The notes: a model not told the origin generated them from the letters alone. Counted from the stretch's first letter, positions 1 through 9,027 are shown. The stretch is DNA of 64,000 bases from Streptomyces antibioticus (GCF_001514065.1 NZ_KQ948422.1:1240001-1304000); one strand, 5' to 3'. Program-made: numbers and translations.

Positions 1-1
1 G

Positions 2-1936
2 CTCCAGCCCGTGCTGGACGGCGCCCACGAACGCGGCATCTCCGTCGTCCTCGGCACCCCGACCTACGCGGTGCCGCCGTGGCTGGCCCGCCAGTACCCG
101 GAGATCACCGGCGAGGGGCGGACCGGCGAGCGGTTCGGCTGGGGCGGGCGCCAGGAGGTCGACTTCACCCACCCGGCGTTCCGCTTCCACGCCGAACGCG
201 TCATCCGCAAGATCGTCGCCCGGTACGCCGGTCACCCCGCGGTCATCGGCTTCCAGGTCGACAACGAGCCCGGCCTGCACCTCTTCCACAACCACGGCGT
301 CTTCCAGCGCTTCGTCGACCATCTGCGGGACAAGTACGGCGACGTCGAGACCCTCAACCGTGAATGGGGCCTGGTCTACTGGTCGCACCGCCTGTCCACC
401 TGGGCCGACCTGTGGACACCGGACGGCAACCAGCAGCCCCAGTACGACGTCGCCTGGCGGGAGTTCCAGGCGCGGCAGGTCACCGAGTTCATCGGCTGGC
501 AGGCCGATCTCGTCCGCGAGTACGCCGCCGAGGACCAGTTCGTCACGACCTGCATCTCCTACACCCGCCCCGGCGTGGAGGACGACGAGCTCACCGACCG
601 GCTCGACATCGCCTCCGGCAACCCCTACTACGACATGCAGGACGGCCTGCTGCTGCCCGACCCCACCCCTGACGATCACGAGCAGATCTGGAAGACCACC
701 GGCGTGTGGGCGCTGTACCGGACCGCCGACTGGATGTTCTCCTCCCGCCAGGAGCCGTTCCTGGTCACCGAGACCAACGCCGGTTCCATCGGCTTCCCCT
801 GGGACAACCGCCCCGCCTACGACGGGCAGTGGCGCCAGGCGGCCTGGGCACTGGTCGCCCGCGGCGCCCGCATGATCGAGTACTGGCACTGGCACACGCT
901 GCACTTCGGCGCCGAGACCTACTGGGGCGGCATCCTCCCCCACACCGGGCAGCCGGGACGGACGTACGCCGAACTCGCCCGTCTGGGAGCCGAGTTCGAG
1001 ACCGCCGGCCCCCTCGTCGCCAGGCTGACACCGGACGCCGACATCACGATGGTGTACTCGACGCCGAGCAAGTGGCTGATGCAGAAGTACCCACCGCTGG
1101 CCCAGCCGGACGGCAGCCCGGACCCGGCCGCCTACCACCGCTTCTTCGACCCCTTCTACCGCGGCGCGTTCGACGCCGGCCGCCAGGTCCGCATCGCCCA
1201 CGCCCGCCAACTGCACGACCCGCGCGGCGAACGGGAAGGGCTCGCCCCCGAGGAAGCCGTACGCCGCCATCCCGTCCTCGTCGTCCCGGCCCTGTACCTC
1301 GCCGCCGACACCACCCTGGACTGGCTGGCCGCCTACGCGCACGCCGGTGGCCATCTGGTCCTGGGCCCGCGCACCGGCTACGCCGACCACGAGGCGCGCG
1401 CCCGCGCCGAACGCGCCCCGGGGCGTCTCGCCGAGCACGCGGGCGTGTCCTACGACGAGTTCAGCAACCTCGCGCACGACGTCCCGGTGCGCCCGGCGCC
1501 CGGCAGCCCGCTGCACCTGCCCGCCGATGCCACGGCGACCCGGTGGGCGGACGGCCTCACCGTCGCCGACGCCGACGTGCTGGCCGCCTACGACCATCCC
1601 CACTTCGGCCGCTGGCCCGCGGCCACCACCCGACGCCACGGCGCGGGCCGCATCACCTGCGTGGGCACCGTCCCCGGCCGCGCCTTCGCCCGGGAGCTTG
1701 CCGCCTGGCTGGCACCGGCCGAGCCCGGGGCCTGGCGGGACCTCCCGGCGTCCGTCACCGCGACCACCGGCACGGCCGCCGACGGCCGGCGCGTCCACGT
1801 CGTCCACAACTGGACCTGGCAACCGGCCGCCGTCCAGGCCCCCTTGGACCTCACCGACGTCCTGACCGGGGCCACCGTCCCAGCGGGGAGCGCACTCGAC
1901 CTCGGCCCGTGGGACGTACGCGTCCTCGCCGCCTGA
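2..1936 (+). CDS. Beta-galactosidase, glycoside hydrolase family 42 (5' end outside window)
   Basis: Cytoplasmic-type GH42 enzyme that removes terminal beta-D-galactose from oligosaccharides such as galactan fragments. The reading frame is open from the first bases, so the N terminus lies upstream. The visible 644 residues hold most of the TIM barrel: the Asn-Glu pair in DNEPG (about residue 88) is the family's acid/base, and the Glu of VTETNAG (nt 770-772) fits the nucleophile. The HPAVIGFQ strand and the WHWHTLH segment are also typical. The later part matches the trimerisation and C-terminal beta domains. It is followed after 29 bases by a secreted sialidase-fold protein in the same direction, so a shared role in using plant galactan/arabinan is inferred. 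No signal peptide can be judged. Confidence 0.9.
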   Translation, partial: LQPVLDGAHERGISVVLGTPTYAVPPWLARQYPEITGEGRTGERFGWGGRQEVDFTHPAFRFHAERVIRKIVARYAGHPAVIGFQVDNEPGLHLFHNHGVFQRFVDHLRDKYGDVETLNREWGLVYWSHRLSTWADLWTPDGNQQPQYDVAWREFQARQVTEFIGWQADLVREYAAEDQFVTTCISYTRPGVEDDELTDRLDIASGNPYYDMQDGLLLPDPTPDDHEQIWKTTGVWALYRTADWMFSSRQEPFLVTETNAGSIGFPWDNRPAYDGQWRQAAWALVARGARMIEYWHWHTLHFGAETYWGGILPHTGQPGRTYAELARLGAEFETAGPLVARLTPDADITMVYSTPSKWLMQKYPPLAQPDGSPDPAAYHRFFDPFYRGAFDAGRQVRIAHARQLHDPRGEREGLAPEEAVRRHPVLVVPALYLAADTTLDWLAAYAHAGGHLVLGPRTGYADHEARARAERAPGRLAEHAGVSYDEFSNLAHDVPVRPAPGSPLHLPADATATRWADGLTVADADVLAAYDHPHFGRWPAATTRRHGAGRITCVGTVPGRAFARELAAWLAPAEPGAWRDLPASVTATTGTAADGRRVHVVHNWTWQPAAVQAPLDLTDVLTGATVPAGSALDLGPWDVRVLAA

Positions 1937-1965
1937 CCCCACCCCACAGTCCCCCTGGAGAAGAC

Positions 1966-3777
1966 ATGCTCAGCAGAAGACCGGCCCGGGCACTCGGGAC
2001 CGTCCTGGCCGCATCGGCCATGCTGGCGCTGCCCATGGCCGGCGCCCACGCGTACAACCCGACAGGCGGCGTCCTCTACCGGCTCGGCGACGAGCCCTGC
2101 CTCAAGGGGCGCGGCAACTGCGCCGTCTACCCCAAGTCGGCGCAGCTGCCCGGCGGACGGCTGGTCGCCTCGTTCGAGAAGTCGACGGTCGTGCCGGCCA
2201 CGGGCTCCGCGGACGGTCAGACGCTGCCCGTCCACAAGAGCGACGACGACGGCACCTCGTGGCAGCCGCTGTCCGAGGTGAAGGCTCCGGCGTATCTCTC
2301 CAAGGACCCCAAGTACGCGAAGTACACCAGCAATTGGACGAACCCTTACCTCTACGTCCTCCCGCAGGACGTCGGTGACCTGCGGCGCGGCACGCTGCTT
2401 CTGGCGAGCGTGGTGTCGGGCGACGACGCGTACTACCAGGAGCACAAGGCCGCCGACCCGAACTGGGTCCCGTCCAACGACGGAGACCGCAGCGACCTGG
2501 CGATCGCCCTGTACTCCAGCACCGACGACGGTGCGACCTGGCGGGTCGTCAACGTCATCGCCACCGGCGGATGGCAGGGCGGCAGCGCGGGCGCGATCGG
2601 GCGGAACATCGCGGCGGCGAACACGGCCCGGCAGGTGGACCCGCTCTGGGAGCCGTATCTCATGGTCCACCAGGGCCGGTTGGTCTGCTACTACTCCGAC
2701 GAGAACGACTACACCGGCTTCGACCCGGTCACCGGCGTCCCCACCCTGGACCCCGCCAACGCCACCGCCCCCGACTCGCACGGGCAGATCCTCGTCCACA
2801 AGACCTGGGACGGCCGCAGCGCCCGCTGGAGCAGCCCGGTCGTCGACGTCCCCGGCCTGACGCAGGACATGGGCGGCGGCAAGACGGAGATCGGCGGCGG
2901 CCGGCCGGGGATGACGAACGTCGTGCGGACGACGGACGGCAAGTGGTTGCTGACGTACGAGTACTGGGGCGGCGGCGCCAATGTCCGGTACCGGCTGGCC
3001 GACGACCCGCTGAAGTTCTACGCCGCCACCACCGACGGCGCCATCACCTCACTGCCCGTCGACCCCGGCAGCCGCCCGCTCGCCACCGGCGGCAGCCCGG
3101 TGGTCATCCGGCTCCCCGGCGGTCGCCTGGTCTACAACGCGGCCGGCAGCGGCGACGTCTGGGTCAACGACAGCGGGCGCGCCGGCGGGGTGTGGAAGGA
3201 GTACCGGACGACCTCGCAGGCCGGGTACAGCCGCAACCTCCAGTACGTCCGCGGCACCGGCCGCGTCGCGATCCTCAACAATCAGGGCACGTCGACGATC
3301 GCCTTCGCCGAGGTGGACCTGGGCCGTTCGGCCGGCACCTACCACCAGCTGGTGAACCGCAGGACCGGCCAGGTCATCGGCACCGGGAACAGGACCAACG
3401 ACGCCGACCTCGGCAACGGCGACGTCCCCGACGTACGCCTGGAGCGGCCCGGTTCCGCCGGAAACGCGGACACGCAGTACTGGCATGTGGTGACCGAGCC
3501 GAACGGCGGCGTCAGTCTGCTGAACAAGTCGGGCGGCCGGGCGGCGGCGATCTGGACGGGCAACGCGAGTGCCGGGCAGCGCATCGGGCAGTGGGTCGAC
3601 AACAGCGCCACCGGAAGCTGGAACCTCGTCAGGACGGCCGACGGTTTCTACCGGTTCCAGTCCGTCAAGAACCCCAGCCTGTATCTGACCGGTGCGTCCG
3701 CGGACGCACCCCTCACCCTGGAGAGCGCCGCGACGGACGGCTCGCAGGACTGGAAGCTCGTCCTCGGCCGCGGCTGA
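1966..3777 (+). CDS. Secreted sialidase-fold (BNR) glycoside hydrolase with ricin-type lectin C terminus
   Basis: 603 residues. Residues 1-29 form a Sec signal peptide ending AHA. The body is a beta-propeller with Asp-box motifs (SDDDGTSW near residue 90, STDDGATW near residue 190) as in sialidases and related exo-arabinanases. The last 140 residues carry repeats like a ricin B/CBM13 lectin (TYHQLVNRRTG, DTQYWHVV, QDWKLVL). ATG at 1966 follows a GGAGAAG ribosome site, and the gene sits 29 bases behind a GH42 beta-galactosidase, probably in one transcript. The family (sialidase GH33, arabinanase GH93 or another propeller hydrolase) cannot be fixed by eye; the neighbour favours plant polysaccharide over sialic acid. 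A terminator hairpin follows. Confidence 0.8.
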   Translation: MLSRRPARALGTVLAASAMLALPMAGAHAYNPTGGVLYRLGDEPCLKGRGNCAVYPKSAQLPGGRLVASFEKSTVVPATGSADGQTLPVHKSDDDGTSWQPLSEVKAPAYLSKDPKYAKYTSNWTNPYLYVLPQDVGDLRRGTLLLASVVSGDDAYYQEHKAADPNWVPSNDGDRSDLAIALYSSTDDGATWRVVNVIATGGWQGGSAGAIGRNIAAANTARQVDPLWEPYLMVHQGRLVCYYSDENDYTGFDPVTGVPTLDPANATAPDSHGQILVHKTWDGRSARWSSPVVDVPGLTQDMGGGKTEIGGGRPGMTNVVRTTDGKWLLTYEYWGGGANVRYRLADDPLKFYAATTDGAITSLPVDPGSRPLATGGSPVVIRLPGGRLVYNAAGSGDVWVNDSGRAGGVWKEYRTTSQAGYSRNLQYVRGTGRVAILNNQGTSTIAFAEVDLGRSAGTYHQLVNRRTGQVIGTGNRTNDADLGNGDVPDVRLERPGSAGNADTQYWHVVTEPNGGVSLLNKSGGRAAAIWTGNASAGQRIGQWVDNSATGSWNLVRTADGFYRFQSVKNPSLYLTGASADAPLTLESAATDGSQDWKLVLGRG

Positions 3778-3791
3778 GCTGCCGCTTCGCG

Positions 3792-3823
3792 CTGCCCGAG
3801 CGCAGCCCTCCGCACTCGGGCAG
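3792..3823. terminator. Bidirectional terminator hairpin between convergent genes
   Basis: Perfect 9-bp inverted repeat CTGCCCGAG / CTCGGGCAG with a 14-base loop, lying just past the sialidase-fold gene and 12 bases before the end of the oppositely oriented OsmC gene. There is no clear U tract, which is common for Streptomyces terminators. Confidence 0.6.
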
Positions 3824-3835
3824 TGCGAGGTGCGG

Positions 3836-4276
3836 TCAGGCCTCCTCGACCGTCGCCGTGACCGGCGTGCCGATCTCCACCGTGCGGCTGACCGTGCAGA
3901 GCCGGTCGTGGGAGGTCTTGACCGCCCTCGGCAGGATCGCCCGGGCGCGGTCGGCGCCCTCACCGTCGGGGAAGGCGACCGAGAAGGTGACCGTGAGGTC
4001 GGTCATCCGGTTGCCGAGGTCGTCGCTGACCTTGTTGCCGGTGACCGTCACGGAGAACCCGGAGGGTTCCGCGTGGCGGCTGGTCGCGATGTCGACGTCC
4101 ACGGCCGTACAGCCGCCGATCGCGGCGAGCAGCAGCTCGACCGGGGTGAACTCGGTGTCGCCGTCGGCACCCGAGCCGGTGCCGAAGCTGATGGTGCCGC
4201 CGCGGGTGTTGGTCGCGGTGAAGTGGCCGGTGCTGGTTCGCTCGACGGTGACGGTGCGCACGGGGTTGTCGGTCAT
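3836..4276 (-). CDS. OsmC/Ohr-family protein
   Basis: 146-residue small peroxidase-fold protein. Residues 10-40 hold the GHFTATNTRGG strand region, followed by the family signature FTPVELLLAAIGGCTAVDVD, with Cys in the GGCTA motif as the candidate peroxidatic residue. A second Cys lies in DRLCTVSRTV near the C terminus, as in OsmC/Ohr proteins that reduce organic hydroperoxides with two cysteines. Length is normal for the family. The start chosen is the ATG giving MTDNPVRTV; upstream in-frame sequence does not look coding. It is convergent with the sialidase-fold gene and lies downstream of the ECF sigma factor and its partner, so the three may be co-transcribed. Confidence 0.88.
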   Translation of the reverse strand: MTDNPVRTVTVERTSTGHFTATNTRGGTISFGTGSGADGDTEFTPVELLLAAIGGCTAVDVDIATSRHAEPSGFSVTVTGNKVSDDLGNRMTDLTVTFSVAFPDGEGADRARAILPRAVKTSHDRLCTVSRTVEIGTPVTATVEEA

Positions 4277-4317
4277 GCCGTCGACCTTACGGGTACGGCG
4301 CACGCGCGCGGCGCTGG

Positions 4318-5046
4318 TCATTGCCGCATTTCCGCGAGCTCCGCCCCGTCGGCTCCGTAGACGCGGAAGACGGGGCCGTCCACCGGCCGGATCAGCCTTT
4401 TCCGCTCCTTCTCGCTGACGGGCGTACTGATGGCGTACGAGCTGACGAACGAGGGCCGGCCGGGCAGCCGGACGATGGGAAGCAGGGTGGTCCGGCCGTG
4501 CTGGGTCATGGTGATCCGGGTGGCGGGCGTCTTGCCGGTGTAGGCGAACACGGACACCACCCCTTGCGGGAACGGGTACCAGTCGAGGGTCATGGGCACG
4601 CCCGGCTGGTCCACGTCCAACGGCCCCACACACGACGGCTCGGGGTCCAGCTGGTGCTTGGGGCAGTACTCCCGTTCCTTCAGCAGGTACCACATGCCGA
4701 GTCCGACATCGATCCGCTCCCCGGGGCGCACCACGCGTACCGGCGAGGGGGCGTCGCCGGTCTCGGACGAGGCGGAGGACACGGGGGTCGGCGTGTCGGC
4801 GCTGCTGACGGTGGGGGAGGACGGGGCGCCCTGGTCGAGGGCCAGCTTGCCGGCCACCGGAATCAGCAGCAGCGCGGCCACGGTGACGGCCGTCAGCCTG
4901 CGGCGCCGTCTGATGGCCGCCGCCCGGCGCACGATCCCCTCCCTCGGGAACGCCGGTGGCACGCAGTCCGTCACGGCCTCGTCCAGCAGCCGCCGCAGGT
5001 GGGGCTTCGGCGGCTGCGGCGAGAGGTCGGGCTTCATGTCGGACAC
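4318..5046 (-). CDS. Single-pass membrane protein paired with an ECF sigma factor
   Basis: 242 residues. An N-terminal cytoplasmic stretch of about 45 residues ends in a RRRRR patch, followed by one membrane helix (LTAVTVAALLLIPVAGKLAL) and an outer domain with Pro/Ser/Thr-rich linker and two Cys (EREYCPKH, EPSCVG) that could form a disulphide. The gene starts (GTG) three bases after the sigma gene ends, so the two are translationally coupled. This layout is usual for regulators or partners of SigE-family ECF factors in Streptomyces, but no zinc anti-sigma motif is visible. Anti-sigma function is therefore an inference. ATG at 5037 is an alternative start. Confidence 0.65.
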   Translation of the reverse strand: MSDMKPDLSPQPPKPHLRRLLDEAVTDCVPPAFPREGIVRRAAAIRRRRRLTAVTVAALLLIPVAGKLALDQGAPSSPTVSSADTPTPVSSASSETGDAPSPVRVVRPGERIDVGLGMWYLLKEREYCPKHQLDPEPSCVGPLDVDQPGVPMTLDWYPFPQGVVSVFAYTGKTPATRITMTQHGRTTLLPIVRLPGRPSFVSSYAISTPVSEKERKRLIRPVDGPVFRVYGADGAELAEMRQ

Positions 5047-5049
5047 TCC

Positions 5050-5691
5050 CTACTCCCCGCGCGTCATGACGGCGGCGTACTCGGACAGCACCGCGCTGGA
5101 GCGCAGCTTCTTCAGTGCCCGGCTGGCCTGGCTCTTCACCGTGCCGACCGAGCAGCCGAGGAGGTGCGCCGTCTGCTGTTCGCTCAGGCACTCCCAGTAG
5201 CGCAGCACGACGATGGCCCGCTGCCGGGGCGGCAGGGTGGCGAGGGCGTCGAAGAGTTCCGACCGGGTGTCGTAGCTGTCGGGCCGGTCGGCGTCTCCGA
5301 TGGGGTTGCGCTGTTCGGGCAGGTGGGGCGTGAGCAGTTGCACGACCCGTCGCTTGCGCTGCCGGGTGGTGTTGTTGTTGATCAGGGCGCGTCGGACGTA
5401 CTGGTCGGGTGCGTCCAGGGTGCGTATGTGCGACCAGCGCAGATAGATCTTCGCCAGCGTGACCTGGACGAGGTCCTCCGCCTCGTGATGATCGCCGTTG
5501 GTCAACAGGTAGGCGGTGCGCAGCAGTCGCGGCCATCGGACGGCCGCGTAGGTCTCGAAGTCCGGCAACTCGTCCCGCGGCGGCTCCGTCTCACCGTCTC
5601 CTCCCGCCTCGTCCCCCTGTTCCTGGTCCACGTCCCGCACCGCCTCTCTTCGATCGGCGATGGGCGTACACGTCCTGGTCGTCGTACGCAC
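5050..5691 (-). CDS. ECF RNA polymerase sigma factor, SigE-like Streptomyces subgroup
   Basis: 213 residues from the GTG preceded by GGGGGAG. An acidic N-terminal extension is followed by region 2 (YLLTNGDHHEAEDLVQVTLAKIYLRW, about residues 65-90) and region 4 (LPPRQRAIVVLRYWECLSEQQTAHLLGCSVGTVKSQASRAL, about 150-190). The DFETYAAVRWPRLLRTAYLLT entry is typical of the SigE-like actinobacterial subgroup. The next gene encodes its membrane partner. A longer frame exists upstream, but it would place the start inside a second ribosome-site-like run, so the internal GTG is preferred. A three-codon ATG mini-ORF precedes it (see separate entry). Confidence 0.85.
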   Translation of the reverse strand: MRTTTRTCTPIADRREAVRDVDQEQGDEAGGDGETEPPRDELPDFETYAAVRWPRLLRTAYLLTNGDHHEAEDLVQVTLAKIYLRWSHIRTLDAPDQYVRRALINNNTTRQRKRRVVQLLTPHLPEQRNPIGDADRPDSYDTRSELFDALATLPPRQRAIVVLRYWECLSEQQTAHLLGCSVGTVKSQASRALKKLRSSAVLSEYAAVMTRGE

Positions 5692-5729
5692 GTTGAGCTC
5701 CCCCGATTCGTTCCACTGCCGCGCGCTGG

Positions 5730-5741
5730 TCAGGCGCGCAT
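5730..5741 (-). other. Possible three-codon leader ORF with strong ribosome site
   Basis: On the minus strand a near-perfect GGGAGGAG run is followed 3 bases later by ATG CGC GCC TGA, that is Met-Arg-Ala-stop, about 40 bases before the sigma factor start. It may be a translated mini-leader, or an accident. Confidence 0.2.
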
Positions 5742-5830
5742 GAACTCCTCCCTGTAACACCGCTCGCGAAGCACTCAGGTTGCATGCGCGACGAATTTCG
5801 GGCCGCGTGCGCCACCGGCCACGGGGCCGG

Positions 5831-7741
5831 CTAGGGCCGCCCCACCACGCCGACGGTCACATATCCCTCGCCGGGGCCCGGTGGGCGGCGCCAGGAGTGG
5901 GTGCGGAGCGTGTGCAGTCGTCCCTCGGTGAGGGCGAACCTCGGGAGGCGGACGCCGAATTCGGCGGCCAGGGCCTCCAGCGCGCGCCGCTCGCCCAGGC
6001 GCTGGTCACGGCGCTCGTCCGCCGGGAAGAGCCGGTGCGGGTCCAGGGCGCCCGGCACGGTTCCACGGCTGTCGGTGGTGTCGCGGCGGACGGTGAGGGC
6101 GTACGTCTCCTCGCCGTTCTCCGCGACCGACAGATGGAAGACGCCGGGACGCTGTCCGTCGAACGGCTCGCTCCGCACCGTCACCACCCGGGTGCCCCGC
6201 GAGGCGGCGACGCCCGGGGAGACGAACCACCGCTCGTCGTAGGAGGCGCCGGGGTGGGCCTGGAGGGCGAAGCTCCAACTCTCCCCCGCCCGCCCCACGG
6301 AGGCGGTGGCCTCGTCCGCCCACGGCTCGCTGCGCCGGCCACCGCGCGGCCGCATGCGGGACTCCCACGCCATCGCCGGCTCCCCCAGGGCGGCGGTCTC
6401 GTCGGCACCGATGCGGCCCGGAAGGTCGGCCGGTGCCACGCCTTCGACGAGGAGGAAGCGATACGACCCGAGCGGGTTGCCGGGTTGTATCTCCGTCAGC
6501 CATGCCAGGCCCGGCGGATCCAGGTCGGGCGTGGGCGCCGGGGTGTCACCGCTGTGCCCGGCGCGGGGCGTGGCCAGCAGTTCCCGGCCGCGTTCCGCCG
6601 TGATCACGGGGCCGAGGAGCTGGTCGGCGTACAGGCCCACGGGGGCGAGGTGGTCCGGGCCGAGGGGCCGCCACCGGGGCAGTGCGGCGCGCAGCGTGCG
6701 CCAGGCCGCGTCCGTCTCGCCCCACCGGGCCTGCTCCCGCGCCTGCTCGACCGCGTCACCGAAGGGGCCCTCGGGTGTGTAGCGGTACGTGCCGGCCCAC
6801 ACCTGCCGCACGGCCTCTTCCACCTCGCCCCGGTCCGCGTCGGGAAGGGTCCCCAGCCGCGCCGTCAAGGTCGGGTCCTCGCGGTTCATCCGCACGTTCT
6901 CGGCCGCCAGCACCGGCACCACCTCCGCCGCGTACCGCGGGTCGGTCGCCAGTTCCGGGAAGGACACCAGGTAGGTCTCCCCCAGCAGTCTGCGGATCTG
7001 GTCGCGCAGTCCGCCCACCCGGGGTCTGCCGTGCGAGCCCGCCTCCGCCAACGCCGCCGCGGCCTGCTCGTACCGGCCCGCCAGGGCGTCCAGGCGGGCC
7101 GCGTCGACCGAGTCGTCGAGCGCTCGCGTCGTCGCGTTGACGAACTCCGTCCCGGCCCGCTGGGAGCGGTCCGTCTGGAGGCTGTGGAACTCCCGGTACA
7201 TCTCCTGCATCCACGCCCGGAACGACGGGTACCGCTCGGGAGGACTGGCCCGCCAGGACGCGTACGAGTACACGGCACACTCACCCTCGTCGTCCACGTC
7301 CCCCGGGTCCAACAGGACGTACACCATGTCCGACTCGACGTCGAGTTGCAGCGCCCGGTCCCACATCCCGGCGAGCAGCTCGTCCTCCGGCGTGAGGTCC
7401 TCCGAGTCGAAGGGGAAGTACTCGGACAGGCCCGCCGCGTCCTGATGCCATCGCACCTGCCCGGTGCCGGCGAGGAGCCAGACGAAACCGCCCGCGTGCC
7501 GCCAGCCGTCGGTCACCTCCAGGAACGTCCGGTACGACGGCGGCAGTCGGTGTCCGAGGCGCTCCTCCAGGTCCGCTATCCGCTCCTCGGACGCACCGGG
7601 GAACCCAAGCCATCGCGCCCGCGCGGCCTCATCGTCCGCCACGTCCCGTTCGTCGGCCGGTGCGTCCAACTCCTGTGCGTCCGCCCACTCCTGGCTCCAC
7701 CGCTCCAGGAACGGCCGCCAGTCCTCGATCTTGTCCGCCAT
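5831..7741 (-). CDS. Large SMI1/KNR4-family protein
   Basis: 636 residues. The N-terminal 150 residues carry the SMI1/KNR4 (SUKH) fold signatures: a Trp-rich entry, FPGASEERIADLEERLGHRLPPSYRTFLEVTDGW and GGFVWLLAGT. The rest is helical and repeat-like, with tetratricopeptide-like AARLDALAGRYEQAAAALAEAG, and a C-terminal domain rich in Trp and Arg. SUKH proteins often act as immunity proteins to polymorphic toxins, but many in Streptomyces are orphans with no known job, and no toxin gene is adjacent. The ATG at 7741 is the first good start. Most SMI1 proteins are 150-250 residues, so the long C-terminal extension is unusual. Confidence 0.75.
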   Translation of the reverse strand: MADKIEDWRPFLERWSQEWADAQELDAPADERDVADDEAARARWLGFPGASEERIADLEERLGHRLPPSYRTFLEVTDGWRHAGGFVWLLAGTGQVRWHQDAAGLSEYFPFDSEDLTPEDELLAGMWDRALQLDVESDMVYVLLDPGDVDDEGECAVYSYASWRASPPERYPSFRAWMQEMYREFHSLQTDRSQRAGTEFVNATTRALDDSVDAARLDALAGRYEQAAAALAEAGSHGRPRVGGLRDQIRRLLGETYLVSFPELATDPRYAAEVVPVLAAENVRMNREDPTLTARLGTLPDADRGEVEEAVRQVWAGTYRYTPEGPFGDAVEQAREQARWGETDAAWRTLRAALPRWRPLGPDHLAPVGLYADQLLGPVITAERGRELLATPRAGHSGDTPAPTPDLDPPGLAWLTEIQPGNPLGSYRFLLVEGVAPADLPGRIGADETAALGEPAMAWESRMRPRGGRRSEPWADEATASVGRAGESWSFALQAHPGASYDERWFVSPGVAASRGTRVVTVRSEPFDGQRPGVFHLSVAENGEETYALTVRRDTTDSRGTVPGALDPHRLFPADERRDQRLGERRALEALAAEFGVRLPRFALTEGRLHTLRTHSWRRPPGPGEGYVTVGVVGRP

Positions 7742-7815
7742 GAGACCGATGCTGCCAGCCCCCACTGACAACCGGCCTCGCCGGCGCCGCTCGCCGGGTC
7801 GGAACGTCCCGTTGC

Positions 7816-8742
7816 TTACGGCTCCGAGGTCTCGGACTCCAGGGCCGCCCGGGTCCGAGGGCCGTACACGCCCGGCTCGTCGTCGAACACCACGCGGGTG
7901 ACCTGGTAGCCGCGCACGGCGCTCTCCACCTCGCTGTCGTAGGTGCCGTCAGCCTCGCCGCTGTAGAAGCCGACCTGGTTCAGCCGGAGTTGGAGTTCCG
8001 TCACCTCCGGTCCTTTGTCGCCGCGGCGGAGAACGGGGGCCTGTCCTCCGGAGGAACTCGGTGTGGGCCCACCACCGGTGGCGGTGGGGGCGGCGCCGGA
8101 CGCCGTCCGTGTCGGGGCGGTGGAGCCGGTCGGGGTGGCCGGGCCCGCGGAGTCGGAGGCTCCCGCCGAGACGGTGACGGAGGGGGACGGTTGCGTCGGG
8201 GACGCCGACAGGGAGGTGGACGGGGACAAGGAGCCGGTGACCGAGGGCTGTTCGTCCGGGAGGCCCGCGCGGACGCCGCCGGACAGGGAGTCGTCGCGCT
8301 CGGGGCCGTCGTACCAGAAGAGCCCGCCGACGAGGCATCCCGTCAGGACGACGACCCCGGCGGCTCCCAGCCCGGCGGCCGTCAGGGTCCGTCGCCGTCG
8401 GCGCCCTCGTGCGGGGTCGGCGGGATCACGGTCCGGCTCGTCCGGGCCGGTCGGCGCGAGCACTGTCGGCGGGGCCTGGAGCGCGGGCAACTCCCCCGTG
8501 GCGCCCGTCAGTTCGTCCGCCGGGTCACTCTGGGTGTCCTCCGAGGCGGGCGGCTCGCCATCGCCGACCTCCACGAACGGCCGTATGCGTACCGGATCGA
8601 AGTCCTCCGCCGCCGCTGCCTCCGCCGTACGCACCGCACGGTGAGCATCCGAGGCACGGCGGGCGCAGCCGCACGCCGGGGTTCCGTCCGCGGCCCGGGC
8701 CGTTCCGCACTCCGGACAGACGGGGCCTGCCTGTTCACTCAC
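7816..8742 (-). CDS. Membrane-anchored peptidoglycan-binding (PGBD_1) protein
   Basis: 308 residues from a GTG preceded by GGAGAAGGAG. The N terminus has a zinc-ribbon-like CPEC...CGC arrangement (residues 8-28). After an acidic linker comes an RRRRR patch and one membrane helix (LTAAGLGAAGVVVLTGCLVGGLF). A long Ser/Thr/Pro-rich outer linker leads to a C-terminal peptidoglycan-binding domain (LRRGDKGPEVTELQLRLNQVGFYSGEADGTYDSEVESAVRGYQ). The layout suggests a cell-wall-sensing or wall-anchoring protein with a cytoplasmic zinc ribbon; its partner is unknown. The SMI1 gene lies downstream in the same direction. On the minus strand a TAGACT-like -10 element lies about 30 bases upstream (nt 8772-8777). 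Confidence 0.8.
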   Translation of the reverse strand: MSEQAGPVCPECGTARAADGTPACGCARRASDAHRAVRTAEAAAAEDFDPVRIRPFVEVGDGEPPASEDTQSDPADELTGATGELPALQAPPTVLAPTGPDEPDRDPADPARGRRRRRTLTAAGLGAAGVVVLTGCLVGGLFWYDGPERDDSLSGGVRAGLPDEQPSVTGSLSPSTSLSASPTQPSPSVTVSAGASDSAGPATPTGSTAPTRTASGAAPTATGGGPTPSSSGGQAPVLRRGDKGPEVTELQLRLNQVGFYSGEADGTYDSEVESAVRGYQVTRVVFDDEPGVYGPRTRAALESETSEP

Positions 8743-8862
8743 TCGTGCTCCTTCTCCGTACAAGAGCCAGAGTCTAGACAGAAAAAGCACACACGACTTG
8801 CACAACAGTTCGATGATCGGAACCCCGGAGTCCGCCCTGGTGTGCGGCGGAGGGTGGAGCAC

Positions 8863-9027
8863 ATGAAGGCAAGAGCCGACGGGGAGCGGGAGAGGACGAT
8901 GCGTCAACTGGTGTTGTGCGAGGAGGAGATAGCCGGTGCCGAGGTCATCCCGCCCCACGGAGAGCCGGAGGCGCCCCGCCCGGCGCGGGGCGTGCGGCGG
9001 GCAGAGGGCTGGCGCTGCGGACGCTGA
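8863..9027 (+). CDS. Possible small protein in divergent intergenic region
   Basis: A 54-codon frame with ATG at 8863 after a GGTGGAG ribosome-like site, in the 377-base gap between two divergent genes. The product is rich in Arg and Glu, with Cys near residues 19 and 52, and has no recognisable domain. Codon third positions are only moderately GC-biased. It may be real or may be leader sequence of the next gene, which starts 93 bases after its stop. Confidence 0.25.
   Translation: MKARADGERERTMRQLVLCEEEIAGAEVIPPHGEPEAPRPARGVRRAEGWRCGR

Noticed and set aside
706-1965. Long plus-strand frame through the GH42 gene joined to the sialidase-fold gene
   Set aside because: Its translation is Arg/Pro-rich shadow sequence; the real protein begins at ATG 1966 with a ribosome site and signal peptide.
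8863-9027. Small ORF as a lanthipeptide or other RiPP precursor
   Set aside because: No leader/core pattern and no modifying enzyme gene nearby; listed only as a weak small-protein candidate.
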